A stretch of 64,000 bases of DNA from the NCBI RefSeq assembly GCF_003813905.1, contig NZ_RPFJ01000030.1:1-64000 (forward strand), read 5' to 3'. The stretch comes from Aureibaculum marinum (lineage in GTDB: Bacteria > Bacteroidota > Bacteroidia > Flavobacteriales > Flavobacteriaceae). Below are positions 38,320 through 48,188 of the stretch, one piece after another; the first letter of the stretch is position 1; each line of letters starts with the position of its first letter. The translations under genes were made by a program, and so were the position numbers. Below the pieces are notes generated by a model. That model ran no database searches. It had not been told where the DNA came from and saw only the letters and a list, made by a program, of their open reading frames with translations.

Positions 38320-39933
38320 TTAATTAGTACTTCCATCTAGAGATTTAAACCAAATCCCTTCTGTTGTCCAGTTATCCGAAGCGTCTTTGACTGCACCAAT
38401 AAAAGGTGCTGCTGTAAACCAATTGCTTATAGCTGTTGGATTAAAGTCAGAGGGTATAGAACCAACAAAGTTTGTTGTTGAAATACCAGAAACATTGTCT
38501 TCGGTAACATTGTATTGTGAGCTTTCTAAGAAAATAGATTCAGCTTCTTGTTCATAATTTTTTTCATTGTTAAAAGAGCGTGTATTATCTAAAATCATGC
38601 TTTGACCAAGTTCTTCAATATCCAAATCTTCTACTCGTATTCCGTCATCTGGAAATTCGGTAACAATTAGATTTTGTAAAATACCCGTTGCACCACGTCT
38701 AATACGGACCCCTCTACGAGTTCCATTATCAATATTATCTTCATATCCATTTCCTATTAAAGTGACGTTGGAAATGTTAAAAGTAGTACGAGGTTCTTTT
38801 AGAAAGAATGATTCATCATTACGCATTTCAATTGACCTAGCTTGATTCCAAAAGTTTGTTGGGATCAATGTAGCTTGTCTGTCGGTTTGGCAAATCCAAA
38901 ACTGACCATTTCCTTGCCATCCTGCATCAGCCCAAATTCCATAGCCTCCATGACCAATAGTGGCAACATATTTTAAATTAACGCGACCACCTTTAATTCT
39001 GATGGCAATATTTTGATTTCTGTAGACTTCTAAATGATGAATTTGAGTTGTTGATCCAACCCCTAAGAGATGTATCCCATGGGCATCGTCTTTTCCTGCA
39101 TATTCAATTCTAACATATTGTAAACGCCCAGAATTATCATTTGGTAAATTTCCGCCATATCTAAATCCGTCTCCGAAAACATCATCACCTTCATTTGTAG
39201 GAGCACTACCATAAAGGAACAGTCCGCCCCAATCTTCAGGAGTTGGAGTTTCGTTTTTTAATATTTTATCACTGGTAAGAATAATAGGTTCTTCTGCGGT
39301 ACCTTCAGCTTCAATTTTAGAGCCTCTTGTAATAACAAGTTTAGATACTAAATTAGCTTCTTGATAGGTTTTAAAATAAACTGTTGATCCCTTATCTATA
39401 GTTAACGTACTATTATTTTCTATTGATAAAGTGCTGTCTATTAAGTAAATGTTATCTGATGTGAGTGAATAATCTTTATTTAATCTACCTTTTAAGGAGA
39501 TTACTTGTGTTCCATTTATTGTTTGTTCTAATTCAGAAAAAGTAGTATTTACTTTTACTAATAAATCGTAGGTAGATAATCTATCTTCTTGATCTGATAA
39601 CTCAAATGTGAAATTAAAATTTGTTCCATTATCAGTATCTTCAGGAATTGTAAACAGAAATTGATAATTGTCTGAAATTTCTTCATTAACAAATGTAATT
39701 GTTTCATAAAGTTGTCCGTTTTGTAAAATTTTAAATTCTTTTAAGCCGCTAGCCGCTTGTAATTTAAAATCAAGAAACACTTCGTATCCAGGTTCTTGGG
39801 TTATTTCTGGAGGTCCGTCAAAATCTACAATTAGACTAGGAGCTGAGAGTTCAAAATCAATTTCTCGTTCACAAGAGCCTGTAAGAAAAACAGCTATTGT
39901 TATCCATAAAATGTAAGTATATTTTTTTATCAT
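38320..39933 (-). CDS. Surface lipoprotein with beta-helix-like repeats, partner of the TonB receptor
   Basis: I place the start at the ATG at 39933, giving 537 residues and a clean lipoprotein signal (LTGSC, Cys21). The frame continues upstream to 39981, but that would overlap the receptor's end and bury the signal peptide. After an Ig-like region, beta-helix features include NIYLIDSTLSIENNSTLTID, KGSTVYFKTYQ, EEPIILTSDK, LQYVRIEYAGKDDAHGIHL and GILQNLIVTEFPDDGIRV. The C-terminus FIGAV-x5-NWTTEG-x-DGS matches the protein at 36744, so the two are distant paralogs. It begins 11 bp after the receptor stop. Function is unknown; ligand capture for the receptor is inferred. Confidence 0.6.
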   Translation of the reverse strand: MIKKYTYILWITIAVFLTGSCEREIDFELSAPSLIVDFDGPPEITQEPGYEVFLDFKLQAASGLKEFKILQNGQLYETITFVNEEISDNYQFLFTIPEDTDNGTNFNFTFELSDQEDRLSTYDLLVKVNTTFSELEQTINGTQVISLKGRLNKDYSLTSDNIYLIDSTLSIENNSTLTIDKGSTVYFKTYQEANLVSKLVITRGSKIEAEGTAEEPIILTSDKILKNETPTPEDWGGLFLYGSAPTNEGDDVFGDGFRYGGNLPNDNSGRLQYVRIEYAGKDDAHGIHLLGVGSTTQIHHLEVYRNQNIAIRIKGGRVNLKYVATIGHGGYGIWADAGWQGNGQFWICQTDRQATLIPTNFWNQARSIEMRNDESFFLKEPRTTFNISNVTLIGNGYEDNIDNGTRRGVRIRRGATGILQNLIVTEFPDDGIRVEDLDIEELGQSMILDNTRSFNNEKNYEQEAESIFLESSQYNVTEDNVSGISTTNFVGSIPSDFNPTAISNWFTAAPFIGAVKDASDNWTTEGIWFKSLDGSTN

Positions 39934-39944
39934 TTTTATAAATT

Positions 39945-42788
39945 TTAAAGTCTGTAACTGATTCCTACTCTTGCTAACCATCCGAAATATGCGATTCTAG
40001 ATATTCGGTTTCTTTCACCTTGATAACGAATACTTGGTTCATTTGTAAGGTTAGTAAATTCAGTAAATATTCTAAAATGTTTGCCTATTTTATAAGAGGC
40101 ATTTGCATCAATTTGTAATCTTGCTAATTGGTAAATGTCGTCTTGTGCTTGGCTTGCTAAAGAGTTAATAAATGTACCATTATAATTTGCAGAAACTCGG
40201 GCTGTAAAGTTTCCAAAATCTCCAGCTAATGCAGTATTAAATGTGTGGTTAGCTTGACCAGGAAGAGATATTCCATCTCTATCTTGTGTAAATGCATCAG
40301 AAAAAGTGTACGTATAATTTCCGTCAATACTTAAATTTTTAAGGAATGAAGGTAAAAAATCTAATTGACGTACAAAATTTAATTCCACTCCAGCAACTTT
40401 GGCATTTTCACCATTTTGTTCTTGTTCAAATTTAAATCCTTGCGTGCTAGGATAACCAGGAAAATCTTCAGAAAGTGAAGGGTCAATTCTTGTAAACTGA
40501 AAATCATTAATATTTTTATAAAAAGCACCTAATGAAATAACTCCAATGTTGGAGAAGTATCGCTCTACCATAAAGTCTAGGTTAAACGCGTTTGCTGGAA
40601 GTAAATTAGGATTCCCTAATCGAAGTGTAATGGCGTCTGAATCAAAATTTACAAAAGGCACAATATCTACATAATTTGGTCGAGAATAGTTAAATAAAGA
40701 TGAAAATCGTATGGCAGTATATTCGTCAAAACTATATTTTAATTGAAGATTTGGAAGAATAAAATCATAATCATTTCCTCCACTTATAGGAGATCCAGAA
40801 ACATCTGTTCCAACTCTAAATACTTCAAAAGCATCATAATCTACTTTGTTTTTCTCATAACGGACACCGGCCAAAACCATTAGTTTATTAAATTGAATTT
40901 TTCCCATAACATACGCTCCAATAATTTCTTCACCTGCATCATAAGTGTCATTTAATGACAGTCTTTTAGCATCCCACGCATCATCTGATGTTGTTAGTAG
41001 TCGTCTATTGTCTTGAATGTAATTTTTAAATGTATTTCTGCCTATTAGTGGTCCAAACCTGTAATCTGAATATAAATAGGTTTCTGGTTCTTTACCGGAA
41101 AGCACATTTAAAAAAGCTTCTTCAGTTTTTATTAAATTATTAGGGTCATTAAAACTATACACATTATTGTTTCTGTATTTTGAGTTTCCTTGACTTCTGT
41201 ATTTTCCTCCAAATTTAATGTAGCCGTTGTGTTTTTTGAAGAATTGAATATCTCGTTTAATGTCTATTTTGGCAACCATGTTGTCGGCATCACTAGTCTC
41301 GTAATCTTCTTCGTACCTTCTAAAGTCGCTGTAAAAAAAAGGATCGTACATACTTTGCTCACCGTAGGCTTGCCTGAAATTAGGTACGTCTGTAAAAATC
41401 CCATTAGGATTGTCAGCAACAATGTCAATTTCGTCATTTGCAAAATCACCTCTATCAGAATAAAAAGTTCGTTTAGAAGTAGAATAGAATCCACTCCAAT
41501 TGATATTCCATAAAGCGATACTATGGTCTCCCTCTAAATGAAAGTTGTGGTTTTCTTTTAATTCGTCCCAAATATTAATGTCTCTTCGAATTCGTCCTTC
41601 AGAAACAGAGTCTAAAGTTTCATAAACGCTACCACTACGATCCATATCAAAACGTAAGCGATTTCGTACGTCTTTGTCATCTCTTTTATTATACATGTAT
41701 TTGAATACAATACTGTTTTTATCATTGAATTGATAATCAAAAGTTCCAGTAAAACCAGTTCTTATTCTTTTATTTTGAGTAGTTCTATATTGGTAATTTT
41801 CCATGACCAGAGAACCTTCTCCTGTGTTGGTTATAGGTTCAGGTAATCCGGTCCATGTAGCATCTATTCTATCTTCAGAATTGTTATTTTCATAATAACT
41901 ACCTCCTAAAATTATACCAAGTTTACCCATGGTTACATTGTTGGTTTTAAAAAACCTTTTGTCTATTCTTAGTTTATTAATAGAATTAATTTTTCCAGAA
42001 ATATCATTATAACCTAAAGCTGTTTCTACTTTTAACACTAGGTCATATTTACGAGCTGTTGGTGTTTTTAAGTTTACAACACCTCCTATGGCATCTCCGT
42101 CCATATCCGGTGTTGGTGATTTAGTAATTTCCATCATTTCTAATTGATCAGCAGGAATAAGATCTAGAGCCTCATTTCTAGAACCGCCCTGTTGTACACT
42201 AGGTATTTGCTCTCCGTTTATTTGAATTGATGTAAAATGCTGAGGTGTTCCTCTCAAAGTTACGGTTGAGCCTTCTCCTTTATCTCTTTGGATATTAACT
42301 CCAGGAACACGTTGTAAAGCTTCAGCTACATTTAAATCAGGAAAGCGACCAATGAGGTCGGAAGAGATAACATTTTTTATATTATCTGCATTACGTTGGG
42401 TATTTAATGCTCTTTGTTTTTCTTCTAAACTAGATCTAATAGTAACTGTTTCTAATGCAAATGTAGAGGATTGTAGGTTTATAGTACCTATATTTTTATC
42501 AGTTCCATCTAATTCAATATCTATATGTTTACTTTCAAATCCTATAAAGCTTATTTCTAATTTATAAGAACCTTGCTTATTAGTGTTTAAAATAAACATA
42601 CCAAAACCATCTGTCATTGCTCCTTTTATAATATCACCAGAAATATTAGAAAGAACAATTGAGGCTCCAGGCAAAGGCATGTCCGTGTTACTTTCCATTA
42701 CTTTTCCTCTAATGTCAAATGTAGTTTGACCATGAAGACTGGTAAATAAAAGAATAAGTACTATTGATATTAAGACGTTTTTATACAT
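39945..42788 (-). CDS. TonB-dependent receptor (non-SusC class) with carboxypeptidase-regulatory-like domain
   Basis: This is a 947-residue outer-membrane receptor with signal peptide (ending near SLHGQ), a CarboxypepD_reg-like domain (about 24-110, GKVMESNTDMPLPGASIVLS), a plug (NVAEALQRVPGVNIQRDKGEG, VTLRGTPQHF, MDGDAIGGVVNLKTP) and a beta-barrel. The plug resembles the TonB-Xanth-Caul type of receptors rather than SusC: the SusC signature and the longer 1000-residue frame are missing. No SusD follows; instead two beta-helix-like lipoproteins do. Cargo is unknown: glycan, phosphorylated compound or metal complex are all possible given the downstream phosphoesterase and GH36-like genes. A TATATTTG -7 element lies 50-57 bp upstream. 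Confidence 0.9.
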   Translation of the reverse strand: MYKNVLISIVLILLFTSLHGQTTFDIRGKVMESNTDMPLPGASIVLSNISGDIIKGAMTDGFGMFILNTNKQGSYKLEISFIGFESKHIDIELDGTDKNIGTINLQSSTFALETVTIRSSLEEKQRALNTQRNADNIKNVISSDLIGRFPDLNVAEALQRVPGVNIQRDKGEGSTVTLRGTPQHFTSIQINGEQIPSVQQGGSRNEALDLIPADQLEMMEITKSPTPDMDGDAIGGVVNLKTPTARKYDLVLKVETALGYNDISGKINSINKLRIDKRFFKTNNVTMGKLGIILGGSYYENNNSEDRIDATWTGLPEPITNTGEGSLVMENYQYRTTQNKRIRTGFTGTFDYQFNDKNSIVFKYMYNKRDDKDVRNRLRFDMDRSGSVYETLDSVSEGRIRRDINIWDELKENHNFHLEGDHSIALWNINWSGFYSTSKRTFYSDRGDFANDEIDIVADNPNGIFTDVPNFRQAYGEQSMYDPFFYSDFRRYEEDYETSDADNMVAKIDIKRDIQFFKKHNGYIKFGGKYRSQGNSKYRNNNVYSFNDPNNLIKTEEAFLNVLSGKEPETYLYSDYRFGPLIGRNTFKNYIQDNRRLLTTSDDAWDAKRLSLNDTYDAGEEIIGAYVMGKIQFNKLMVLAGVRYEKNKVDYDAFEVFRVGTDVSGSPISGGNDYDFILPNLQLKYSFDEYTAIRFSSLFNYSRPNYVDIVPFVNFDSDAITLRLGNPNLLPANAFNLDFMVERYFSNIGVISLGAFYKNINDFQFTRIDPSLSEDFPGYPSTQGFKFEQEQNGENAKVAGVELNFVRQLDFLPSFLKNLSIDGNYTYTFSDAFTQDRDGISLPGQANHTFNTALAGDFGNFTARVSANYNGTFINSLASQAQDDIYQLARLQIDANASYKIGKHFRIFTEFTNLTNEPSIRYQGERNRISRIAYFGWLARVGISYRL

Positions 42789-42825
42789 AATTAAATAATT
42801 ACAGTCAAAAATAAGATAAAGACCA

Positions 42826-42856
42826 GGAAGAGAATACCAAATATAATTTCTCTTCC
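42826..42856 (-). promoter_or_regulatory. Promoter -7 element inside an inverted repeat, before the TonB receptor
   Basis: Read on the minus strand, TATATTTG (42845-42838) fits TAnnTTTG about 50 bp before the start at 42788. It lies in the loop of an inverted repeat with 9-bp arms GGAAGAGAA (42826-42834) and TTCTCTTCC (42848-42856), so a palindrome-binding regulator could cover the promoter. Confidence 0.5.
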
Positions 42857-43321
42857 GTGGTATTTTATCAGCTTTTTTAAATATGATTTTCTCGTAAATT
42901 TCATCGTATCATTTATGTGATTTATTTACGGGTACTAAGATTGTAACTATTAAATATTTACAGAGGTATTCTGGTTACATAAATGGGGTAATTTAGTTAC
43001 AAAAGCTTTATTGCCTCTTTTTTTGTTGTTTATTTGATAAAAAGTGGTGTCTGTTTTATTGGTTTTGGTAATTTTTACACCTTCATTTTACGGAGATTGT
43101 AATTTGTTTTTACCGTTTTACAATTTTATTTGAGAATGGTTTGTTGTAGTTTGTAAAATAGTTTTTCTATCTTATTTTTTTGCATATGTACTATAAATAG
43201 TGCGTTGAAATGTTCCTCTTTTGTTTAATGACTGTCCTATAATTCGTTACAACTTCTTCTAATTAATATTTAGATATGAAAATTAATAGAGAAATAATTT
43301 TTTTTTACTAATTAAAAACAA
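42857..43321. other. Intergenic region between divergent TonB receptor and susC
   Basis: The full gap (42789-43539) is 750 bp. Outside the promoter at 42826-42856 and the operator array at 43327-43377 I see no gene and no long repeat. A GGTTAC/GTTAC-rich stretch around 42950-43005 contains a single GGTAATTT, but without a second copy at 21-22 bp. After the array, about 160 bp of AT-rich leader precede the susC start. Confidence 0.5.
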
Positions 43322-43377
43322 TATATTTGGCAAACCAATCTGGTAAACCAGTTTAGTAAACCAATCTGGAAAACCAA
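43322..43377 (+). promoter_or_regulatory. Promoter -7 element overlapped by four tandem TTGG-N4-CCAR operators
   Basis: TATATTTG (43322-43329) fits TAnnTTTG. Four 12-bp palindromes start at 43327, 43340, 43353 and 43366, exactly 13 bp apart: TTGGCAAACCAA, CTGGTAAACCAG, TTAGTAAACCAA and CTGGAAAACCAA. The third has a decayed left arm. The same architecture, TTGGTTAACCAG, stands before the gntR gene at 56775, so the FadR-type GntR protein is the likely binder. The first copy overlaps the -7 element and the rest cover the transcription start, which implies repression. Confidence 0.7.
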
Positions 43378-43539
43378 TTTTTAATAATTAATAAAATAAA
43401 AATAATCTACCCAAGAGGTGTAATGTAAACCTACCGTAAAGGACTTTTTAGTTAGATTCTTATCATTTTTCTTTCCAAAAATTACTTTACAATAATTGTA
43501 TTACTCAAATTTTTTTAATCTAACTTAAGTCAAATAATT

Positions 43540-46500
43540 ATGATGAAAAACAAAGTAAAATTAGTCAGTGCTTTTTTTCTTACTTGTCTTTTTTTAACAA
43601 CAGCTGTTGTTAATGCTCAAGAAAGAAGTATTACAGGGAAAGTTACTTCCTCTGATGACGGAATGCCTCTTCCAGGAGTAAATATTTCTGTAAAAGGGAG
43701 TACAATCGGAACCTCAACAGATTTTGATGGTCTATATTCAATTGATGTGCCTAGTGACGATGCTGTCTTGGTTTACAGCTTTATTGGTTTCTTGAGTCAA
43801 GAGGTGCCTGTAGGTACTCAAACTGAAATCAATGTTATTCTTCAGGCTGATCAGAATGAATTAGATGAAGTCGTGGTTGTTGGTTATGGATCTCAAAGAA
43901 AGAGTGATATTACTGGGGCGGTTTCTTCGGTAAAGTCAGACGAGTTAAATGCATTTCCTGTAGCAAACGCAGAGCAAGCATTACAAGGGCGTGCAGCAGG
44001 GGTTGTGGTTCAATCTAATAATGGAGGAGAGCCAGGAGCTCCAATAAGTATAAAAATTAGAGGAAACACTTCGATTAATGCAAGTAGTGCTCCACTTATT
44101 GTTGTTGATGGGTTTGTGGGTGCAGCTATGCCTCAAGCTAATGATATAGAATCTATGGAGATTTTAAAAGATGCATCAGCAACTGCAATATATGGATCTA
44201 GAGGGTCAAATGGTGTGGTAATGGTTACTACAAAAAAAGGTAAAAGTGGTAGATTGGCTATAGAAGTAAATTCTAACTATTCTATCCAAAATACCGCAGA
44301 TAAATTAGATTTGTTAAATGCAGATGAATTTGCAGCTTATCAACAATCTATAAATTCAGGTTATGTACAAGGTTCTGCTGACACAGATTGGCAAGACTTA
44401 TTATATAAATCGGGCAATACTCAAAATCATCAATTTTCTTTTTCAGGAGGAAGTGATAAAATAAATTTTTATGCTTCTACAAATTATTTTAAACAGGATG
44501 GTGTTATTATAAATTCTGAATATGAAAAAATATCTTTTCTATCTAATATAGATGCTCAAGTTACAGATAAATTAAAATTAGGTTTAAATCTTACTGGAAG
44601 TAGAGCAGATAAAGATGGAGTTCCTACTCAATCTACAGGTAGTAATGGTGTAAATGGTGGTGGAGATGATGTGGTATCATTAATGTTTAGATTTATGCCA
44701 GATTTAGGAATTTATGATGATAATGGAAATTATACGACTAATACTATTGGTGATAATATTGACAATCCATATGCAATTGCTAATGAAGCTATAGACGAAA
44801 CGAAAACAGATAGATTTAGAGCAAACTTATATGCAAATTATGATATTCTGGAAAATCTTAGTTTTAAAACTACCTTTGGGTATAGTACAATTAATGAAAC
44901 TGTAGGCTATTTTAGACCTTCTACTTTAATTGTTACTGCTGGAGGTGTAGGAGGAAGAGCCGGTATTGATAATAGAAGATCTACCAATGTGTTGAGTGAA
45001 AACTATTTGACCTATAAAACTGAGATAGGAAAAGGAAATTTAACTTTATTAGCAGGATATTCTTATCAAAAAACAACCACAGAAAGATTTTCTACAGGGG
45101 CTACTGGTTTTATTAGTGATAGTTTTTCTTACTATAATTTAGGGGGTAGTGAAGTTACAATTATACCAAGCTCATCTATTACAGAACAAGAGATTCAATC
45201 TCAATTTGGTAGGTTAAACTATGATTATGATGATAAGTATTTATTAACAGCCACAGTAAGAAGAGACGGAGCTTCTAATTTTGCTAAAAATGAAAAATAT
45301 GCTATTTTTCCTTCTGCAGCTATAGGTTGGAAAATTTCAAAAGAAAGCTTTTTAGAAGATAGTGAAACTATTTCTAACTTAAAATTAAGAGCTAGTTATG
45401 GTGTGACTGGAAACCAGGCTATTAATCCTTATGAGTCTTTTTCAAAATTAAGTACTCTTTTTAGTGCGATAGATGGACAGGTAGTAGGTGCTGTTGTTCC
45501 AGATCAGGCGGCAAATCCAGATTTAAAATGGGAATCTTCGTATCAAACAAATCTAGGTTTAGATTTAGGGCTGTTTAATAATAAAATTTCTCTTTCTTTA
45601 GATTATTATAATATTGATACTAAAGATCTTCTTTTGGCAGATGCAAGTCAACCAGAATATTTAGGATTTTTGACCTTAGCAAGTATTAGAAACGTTGGTG
45701 AGATAAATAATAAAGGGTTTGAAATAGGTTTAAATACTAGAAATATATCAACTGATAATTTCAGTTGGACAACCGATTTTAACTGGTCTACGAATAAGAA
45801 TGAAGTAGTATCATTAATTAATGGTATAGATGTATTTCTTGATGCTTCTCCAGGATACTTTAGTGTTTCTCGAACACACGTTTTAAGAGAAGGTGAAGCA
45901 GCAGGTGTTTTTTGGGGGTATGATTATCAAGGTGTCTACCAAGGTGGTGCTTTGCCAGCAGGTACAGCTACTCTTGCAGGAGCACAAGCAGGAGATCCTT
46001 TATTTAGCGATTTAGATAATAGTGGTGTAATAACTACAGATGATCAAAAAATAATAGGTGATCCTAATCCAGATTGGACAATGGGCTTTACAAATACTTT
46101 TAGATATAAAAATTTAGATTTAAATATCTTTTTTCAAGGTGCTTATGGTGGCGATGTATTTAATCTTACTAATGTACAATTGTACAATGGAGATTCGAAT
46201 GCACTTAAAGATGTTTTAAATTCATGGACTCCAACCAATACAGATACGGATATACCACGAGCAGTGGCTAATAGAGGTAGAGAAATCTCTTCTCGTTTTG
46301 TAGAAGACGGTAGTTATTTGAGATTAAAAAACATAGCTTTAGGATATAATTTTTCTGAAGATATTGTTGAAAAATTAGGTATCGATAACTTAAGACTATC
46401 GGTTAGTGCTCAGAATTTATTAACGTTTACAAATTATTCAGGTCTAGACCCTGAAGTAAGTTACTTTGGTTCTGGAGGTGAGAGTAGTGGAGAAAGTAAT

Positions 46501-46575
46501 ACAACTCAAGGTTTTGATTTTGGAAATTACCCAACTATTAAATCTGTGAATTTTAGCCTTAATTTAAGATTTTAA
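43540..46575 (+). CDS. SusC/RagA-type TonB-dependent outer-membrane transporter
   Basis: A 1011-residue SusC protein with signal peptide (ending near VVNAQ), a carboxypeptidase-regulatory-like domain (about 27-105, GVNISVKGSTIGTSTDFDG), a plug with LDEVVVVGYGSQRKSDITGA and EQALQGRAAGVVV, and the signature region ILKDASATAIYGSRGSNGVVMVTTKKG. A long barrel ends FSLNLRF. It pairs with the SusD 25 bp downstream. Its promoter is covered by four GntR-type operators, tying it to the alginate/uronate genes. With the nearby GH88 it probably imports unsaturated uronate-containing oligosaccharides. The leader from the -7 element to the start codon is about 200 nt, long for these genes. Two adjacent ATG codons make the exact start uncertain by one residue. 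Confidence 0.95.
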   Translation: MMKNKVKLVSAFFLTCLFLTTAVVNAQERSITGKVTSSDDGMPLPGVNISVKGSTIGTSTDFDGLYSIDVPSDDAVLVYSFIGFLSQEVPVGTQTEINVILQADQNELDEVVVVGYGSQRKSDITGAVSSVKSDELNAFPVANAEQALQGRAAGVVVQSNNGGEPGAPISIKIRGNTSINASSAPLIVVDGFVGAAMPQANDIESMEILKDASATAIYGSRGSNGVVMVTTKKGKSGRLAIEVNSNYSIQNTADKLDLLNADEFAAYQQSINSGYVQGSADTDWQDLLYKSGNTQNHQFSFSGGSDKINFYASTNYFKQDGVIINSEYEKISFLSNIDAQVTDKLKLGLNLTGSRADKDGVPTQSTGSNGVNGGGDDVVSLMFRFMPDLGIYDDNGNYTTNTIGDNIDNPYAIANEAIDETKTDRFRANLYANYDILENLSFKTTFGYSTINETVGYFRPSTLIVTAGGVGGRAGIDNRRSTNVLSENYLTYKTEIGKGNLTLLAGYSYQKTTTERFSTGATGFISDSFSYYNLGGSEVTIIPSSSITEQEIQSQFGRLNYDYDDKYLLTATVRRDGASNFAKNEKYAIFPSAAIGWKISKESFLEDSETISNLKLRASYGVTGNQAINPYESFSKLSTLFSAIDGQVVGAVVPDQAANPDLKWESSYQTNLGLDLGLFNNKISLSLDYYNIDTKDLLLADASQPEYLGFLTLASIRNVGEINNKGFEIGLNTRNISTDNFSWTTDFNWSTNKNEVVSLINGIDVFLDASPGYFSVSRTHVLREGEAAGVFWGYDYQGVYQGGALPAGTATLAGAQAGDPLFSDLDNSGVITTDDQKIIGDPNPDWTMGFTNTFRYKNLDLNIFFQGAYGGDVFNLTNVQLYNGDSNALKDVLNSWTPTNTDTDIPRAVANRGREISSRFVEDGSYLRLKNIALGYNFSEDIVEKLGIDNLRLSVSAQNLLTFTNYSGLDPEVSYFGSGGESSGESNTTQGFDFGNYPTIKSVNFSLNLRF

Positions 46576-46600
46576 TAACTAATTAAAAAACATATATATA

Positions 46601-48151
46601 ATGAAAACATATAAATATTTATTCTTATTGATAGGACTTTCGATAATTGGATGTTCAGATTTGGAAGAAGAGCCAGTAGGCTTGCTAGCACCTGAAAGTT
46701 TTTTCACCTCTGTAGATGATATACAGACAGCGGTAAATGGTTCTTATGGACACATGATGCACAGGTATTTTGTATCTAGAGAAATGTCAATGCCACTGAT
46801 GTTACGTAGTGATATGGTAGACCTAAATCCAAATGGTCAAGGGGCAGAAAGAGTTCAGTTTAACGATGTAAATCTACTAGCAGATAATGCAAGTATTGAA
46901 CAGTATTGGCCAAAAATATATCAAATTATCGGAGCAGCAAATGAAGCCATCGCTGGTGCAAAATTAGTAGATGCTGACGATGCTATTAAAAATCCAATAG
47001 TAGCTCAAGCTCATTTTGCTAGAGCATTTGCTTATTTTCATTTGGTAAGACAGTTTGGAGATGTTCCTTATTTGGACGAGCCTGTTACAGATTTGCAAGC
47101 TGCATCTACTGTAACTAGAACTCCAGCGGAAGAAGTATATGCAAACATTATTGCAGATTTAGAATTTGCTGAAGAGTGGTTGCCAAATACTCAAAAAGCT
47201 AGATCTATTCCTGCTAAGTCAGCTGCTCAATCATATTTAGCTTTAGTGTATTTGACAAGAGGAGAATTTCAGCAAGCATATAATTATGCCAAAGAAGTAA
47301 TAGACAACGAAGGAACATATAATTTAGGGTTAGATCCAGATTTTCAAAATCTATATAATGAAAATGAAGATGCTTCTTTAGAGCCTATTTTTGTAATAGA
47401 TTTTATTGGAATGACTGCTAGTGATGATTCTGACCAAGGTATGAATTATCAAGGACCATACACAGGTATAAGAAATGATGACCAATACGGTTTAGGTGGA
47501 GGTTGGTCTGTAGAAATACCTTCAATGGCAGTATATGATACTTGGGATGATAGAGATTATAGAAAAGAAGTTAGTTTTGACGATACAGCTGTTTTTGATG
47601 GGGTAGAAGTATCTTACGAACACTTTACTGATGTGAGTGTTGGTGGATATGCTAATGGGGTAGATCGTCCTCATATTGCAAAATATAATCGTCGTAATGG
47701 GAATTTATATGCTGGTGGAAATGGAAGAGGCTCAGAGCAAAATTATATGATGATGCGTTATGCTGAAGTGTTGTTGATTGCGGCAGAAGCTTTAAATGAA
47801 GTAAGTCCTGGAAGTGCAGAAGCTCATGGTTATGTTAATAGAATTAGAGAAAGAGCTAGAAATGGAGGTGTGGCTAATAACTTTACATCAAGTACTTTCC
47901 CAGAAGATGTATCTGGGTTGTCTCAAGATGACTTTAGAACTATGGTTTTAGAAGAACGGAGGATTGAACTTGCCTTTGAGTTTAAAAGATGGTATGATAT
48001 AGCAAGAAGAAAATTAGGATCTGAAGTATTTAGTGCTTCAGGACTAGAAGGAGAAAAACCAACTTTTGATGCAAATAGAGATTACTTATTTCCTATACCA
48101 GTAAATGAGATTGTTAGAAATCCTAACTTAACACAGAATCCAGGGTATTAA
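46601..48151 (+). CDS. SusD/RagB-family surface lipoprotein
   Basis: This 516-residue protein has a lipoprotein signal (IIGC, Cys18). SusD landmarks include SFFTSVDDIQTAVNGSYG near the N-terminus, AHFARAFAYFHLVRQFGDVPY, the TPR-like YLALVYLTRGEFQQAYNYAKE, MMRYAEVLLIAAEALNE, LEERRIELAFEFKRWYDIAR and the closing FPIPVNEIVRNPNLTQNPGY. It would cap the SusC transporter 25 bp upstream and bind its glycan. A terminator hairpin follows at 48189-48226. Confidence 0.95.
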   Translation: MKTYKYLFLLIGLSIIGCSDLEEEPVGLLAPESFFTSVDDIQTAVNGSYGHMMHRYFVSREMSMPLMLRSDMVDLNPNGQGAERVQFNDVNLLADNASIEQYWPKIYQIIGAANEAIAGAKLVDADDAIKNPIVAQAHFARAFAYFHLVRQFGDVPYLDEPVTDLQAASTVTRTPAEEVYANIIADLEFAEEWLPNTQKARSIPAKSAAQSYLALVYLTRGEFQQAYNYAKEVIDNEGTYNLGLDPDFQNLYNENEDASLEPIFVIDFIGMTASDDSDQGMNYQGPYTGIRNDDQYGLGGGWSVEIPSMAVYDTWDDRDYRKEVSFDDTAVFDGVEVSYEHFTDVSVGGYANGVDRPHIAKYNRRNGNLYAGGNGRGSEQNYMMMRYAEVLLIAAEALNEVSPGSAEAHGYVNRIRERARNGGVANNFTSSTFPEDVSGLSQDDFRTMVLEERRIELAFEFKRWYDIARRKLGSEVFSASGLEGEKPTFDANRDYLFPIPVNEIVRNPNLTQNPGY

Positions 48152-48188
48152 GATGAGAAATTAAAATATTATTTGAGTTAGTTGAATT

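Noticed and set aside
39934-39981. Upstream start of the beta-helix lipoprotein overlapping the receptor gene
   Set aside because: It would hide the lipoprotein signal behind 16 residues; the ATG at 39933 gives a standard lipobox distance and an 11-bp gap.
42985-43010. Possible member of the GGTAAAAT regulon in the receptor/susC intergenic region
   Set aside because: A single GGTAATTT without a partner at 21-22 bp; not enough to include.
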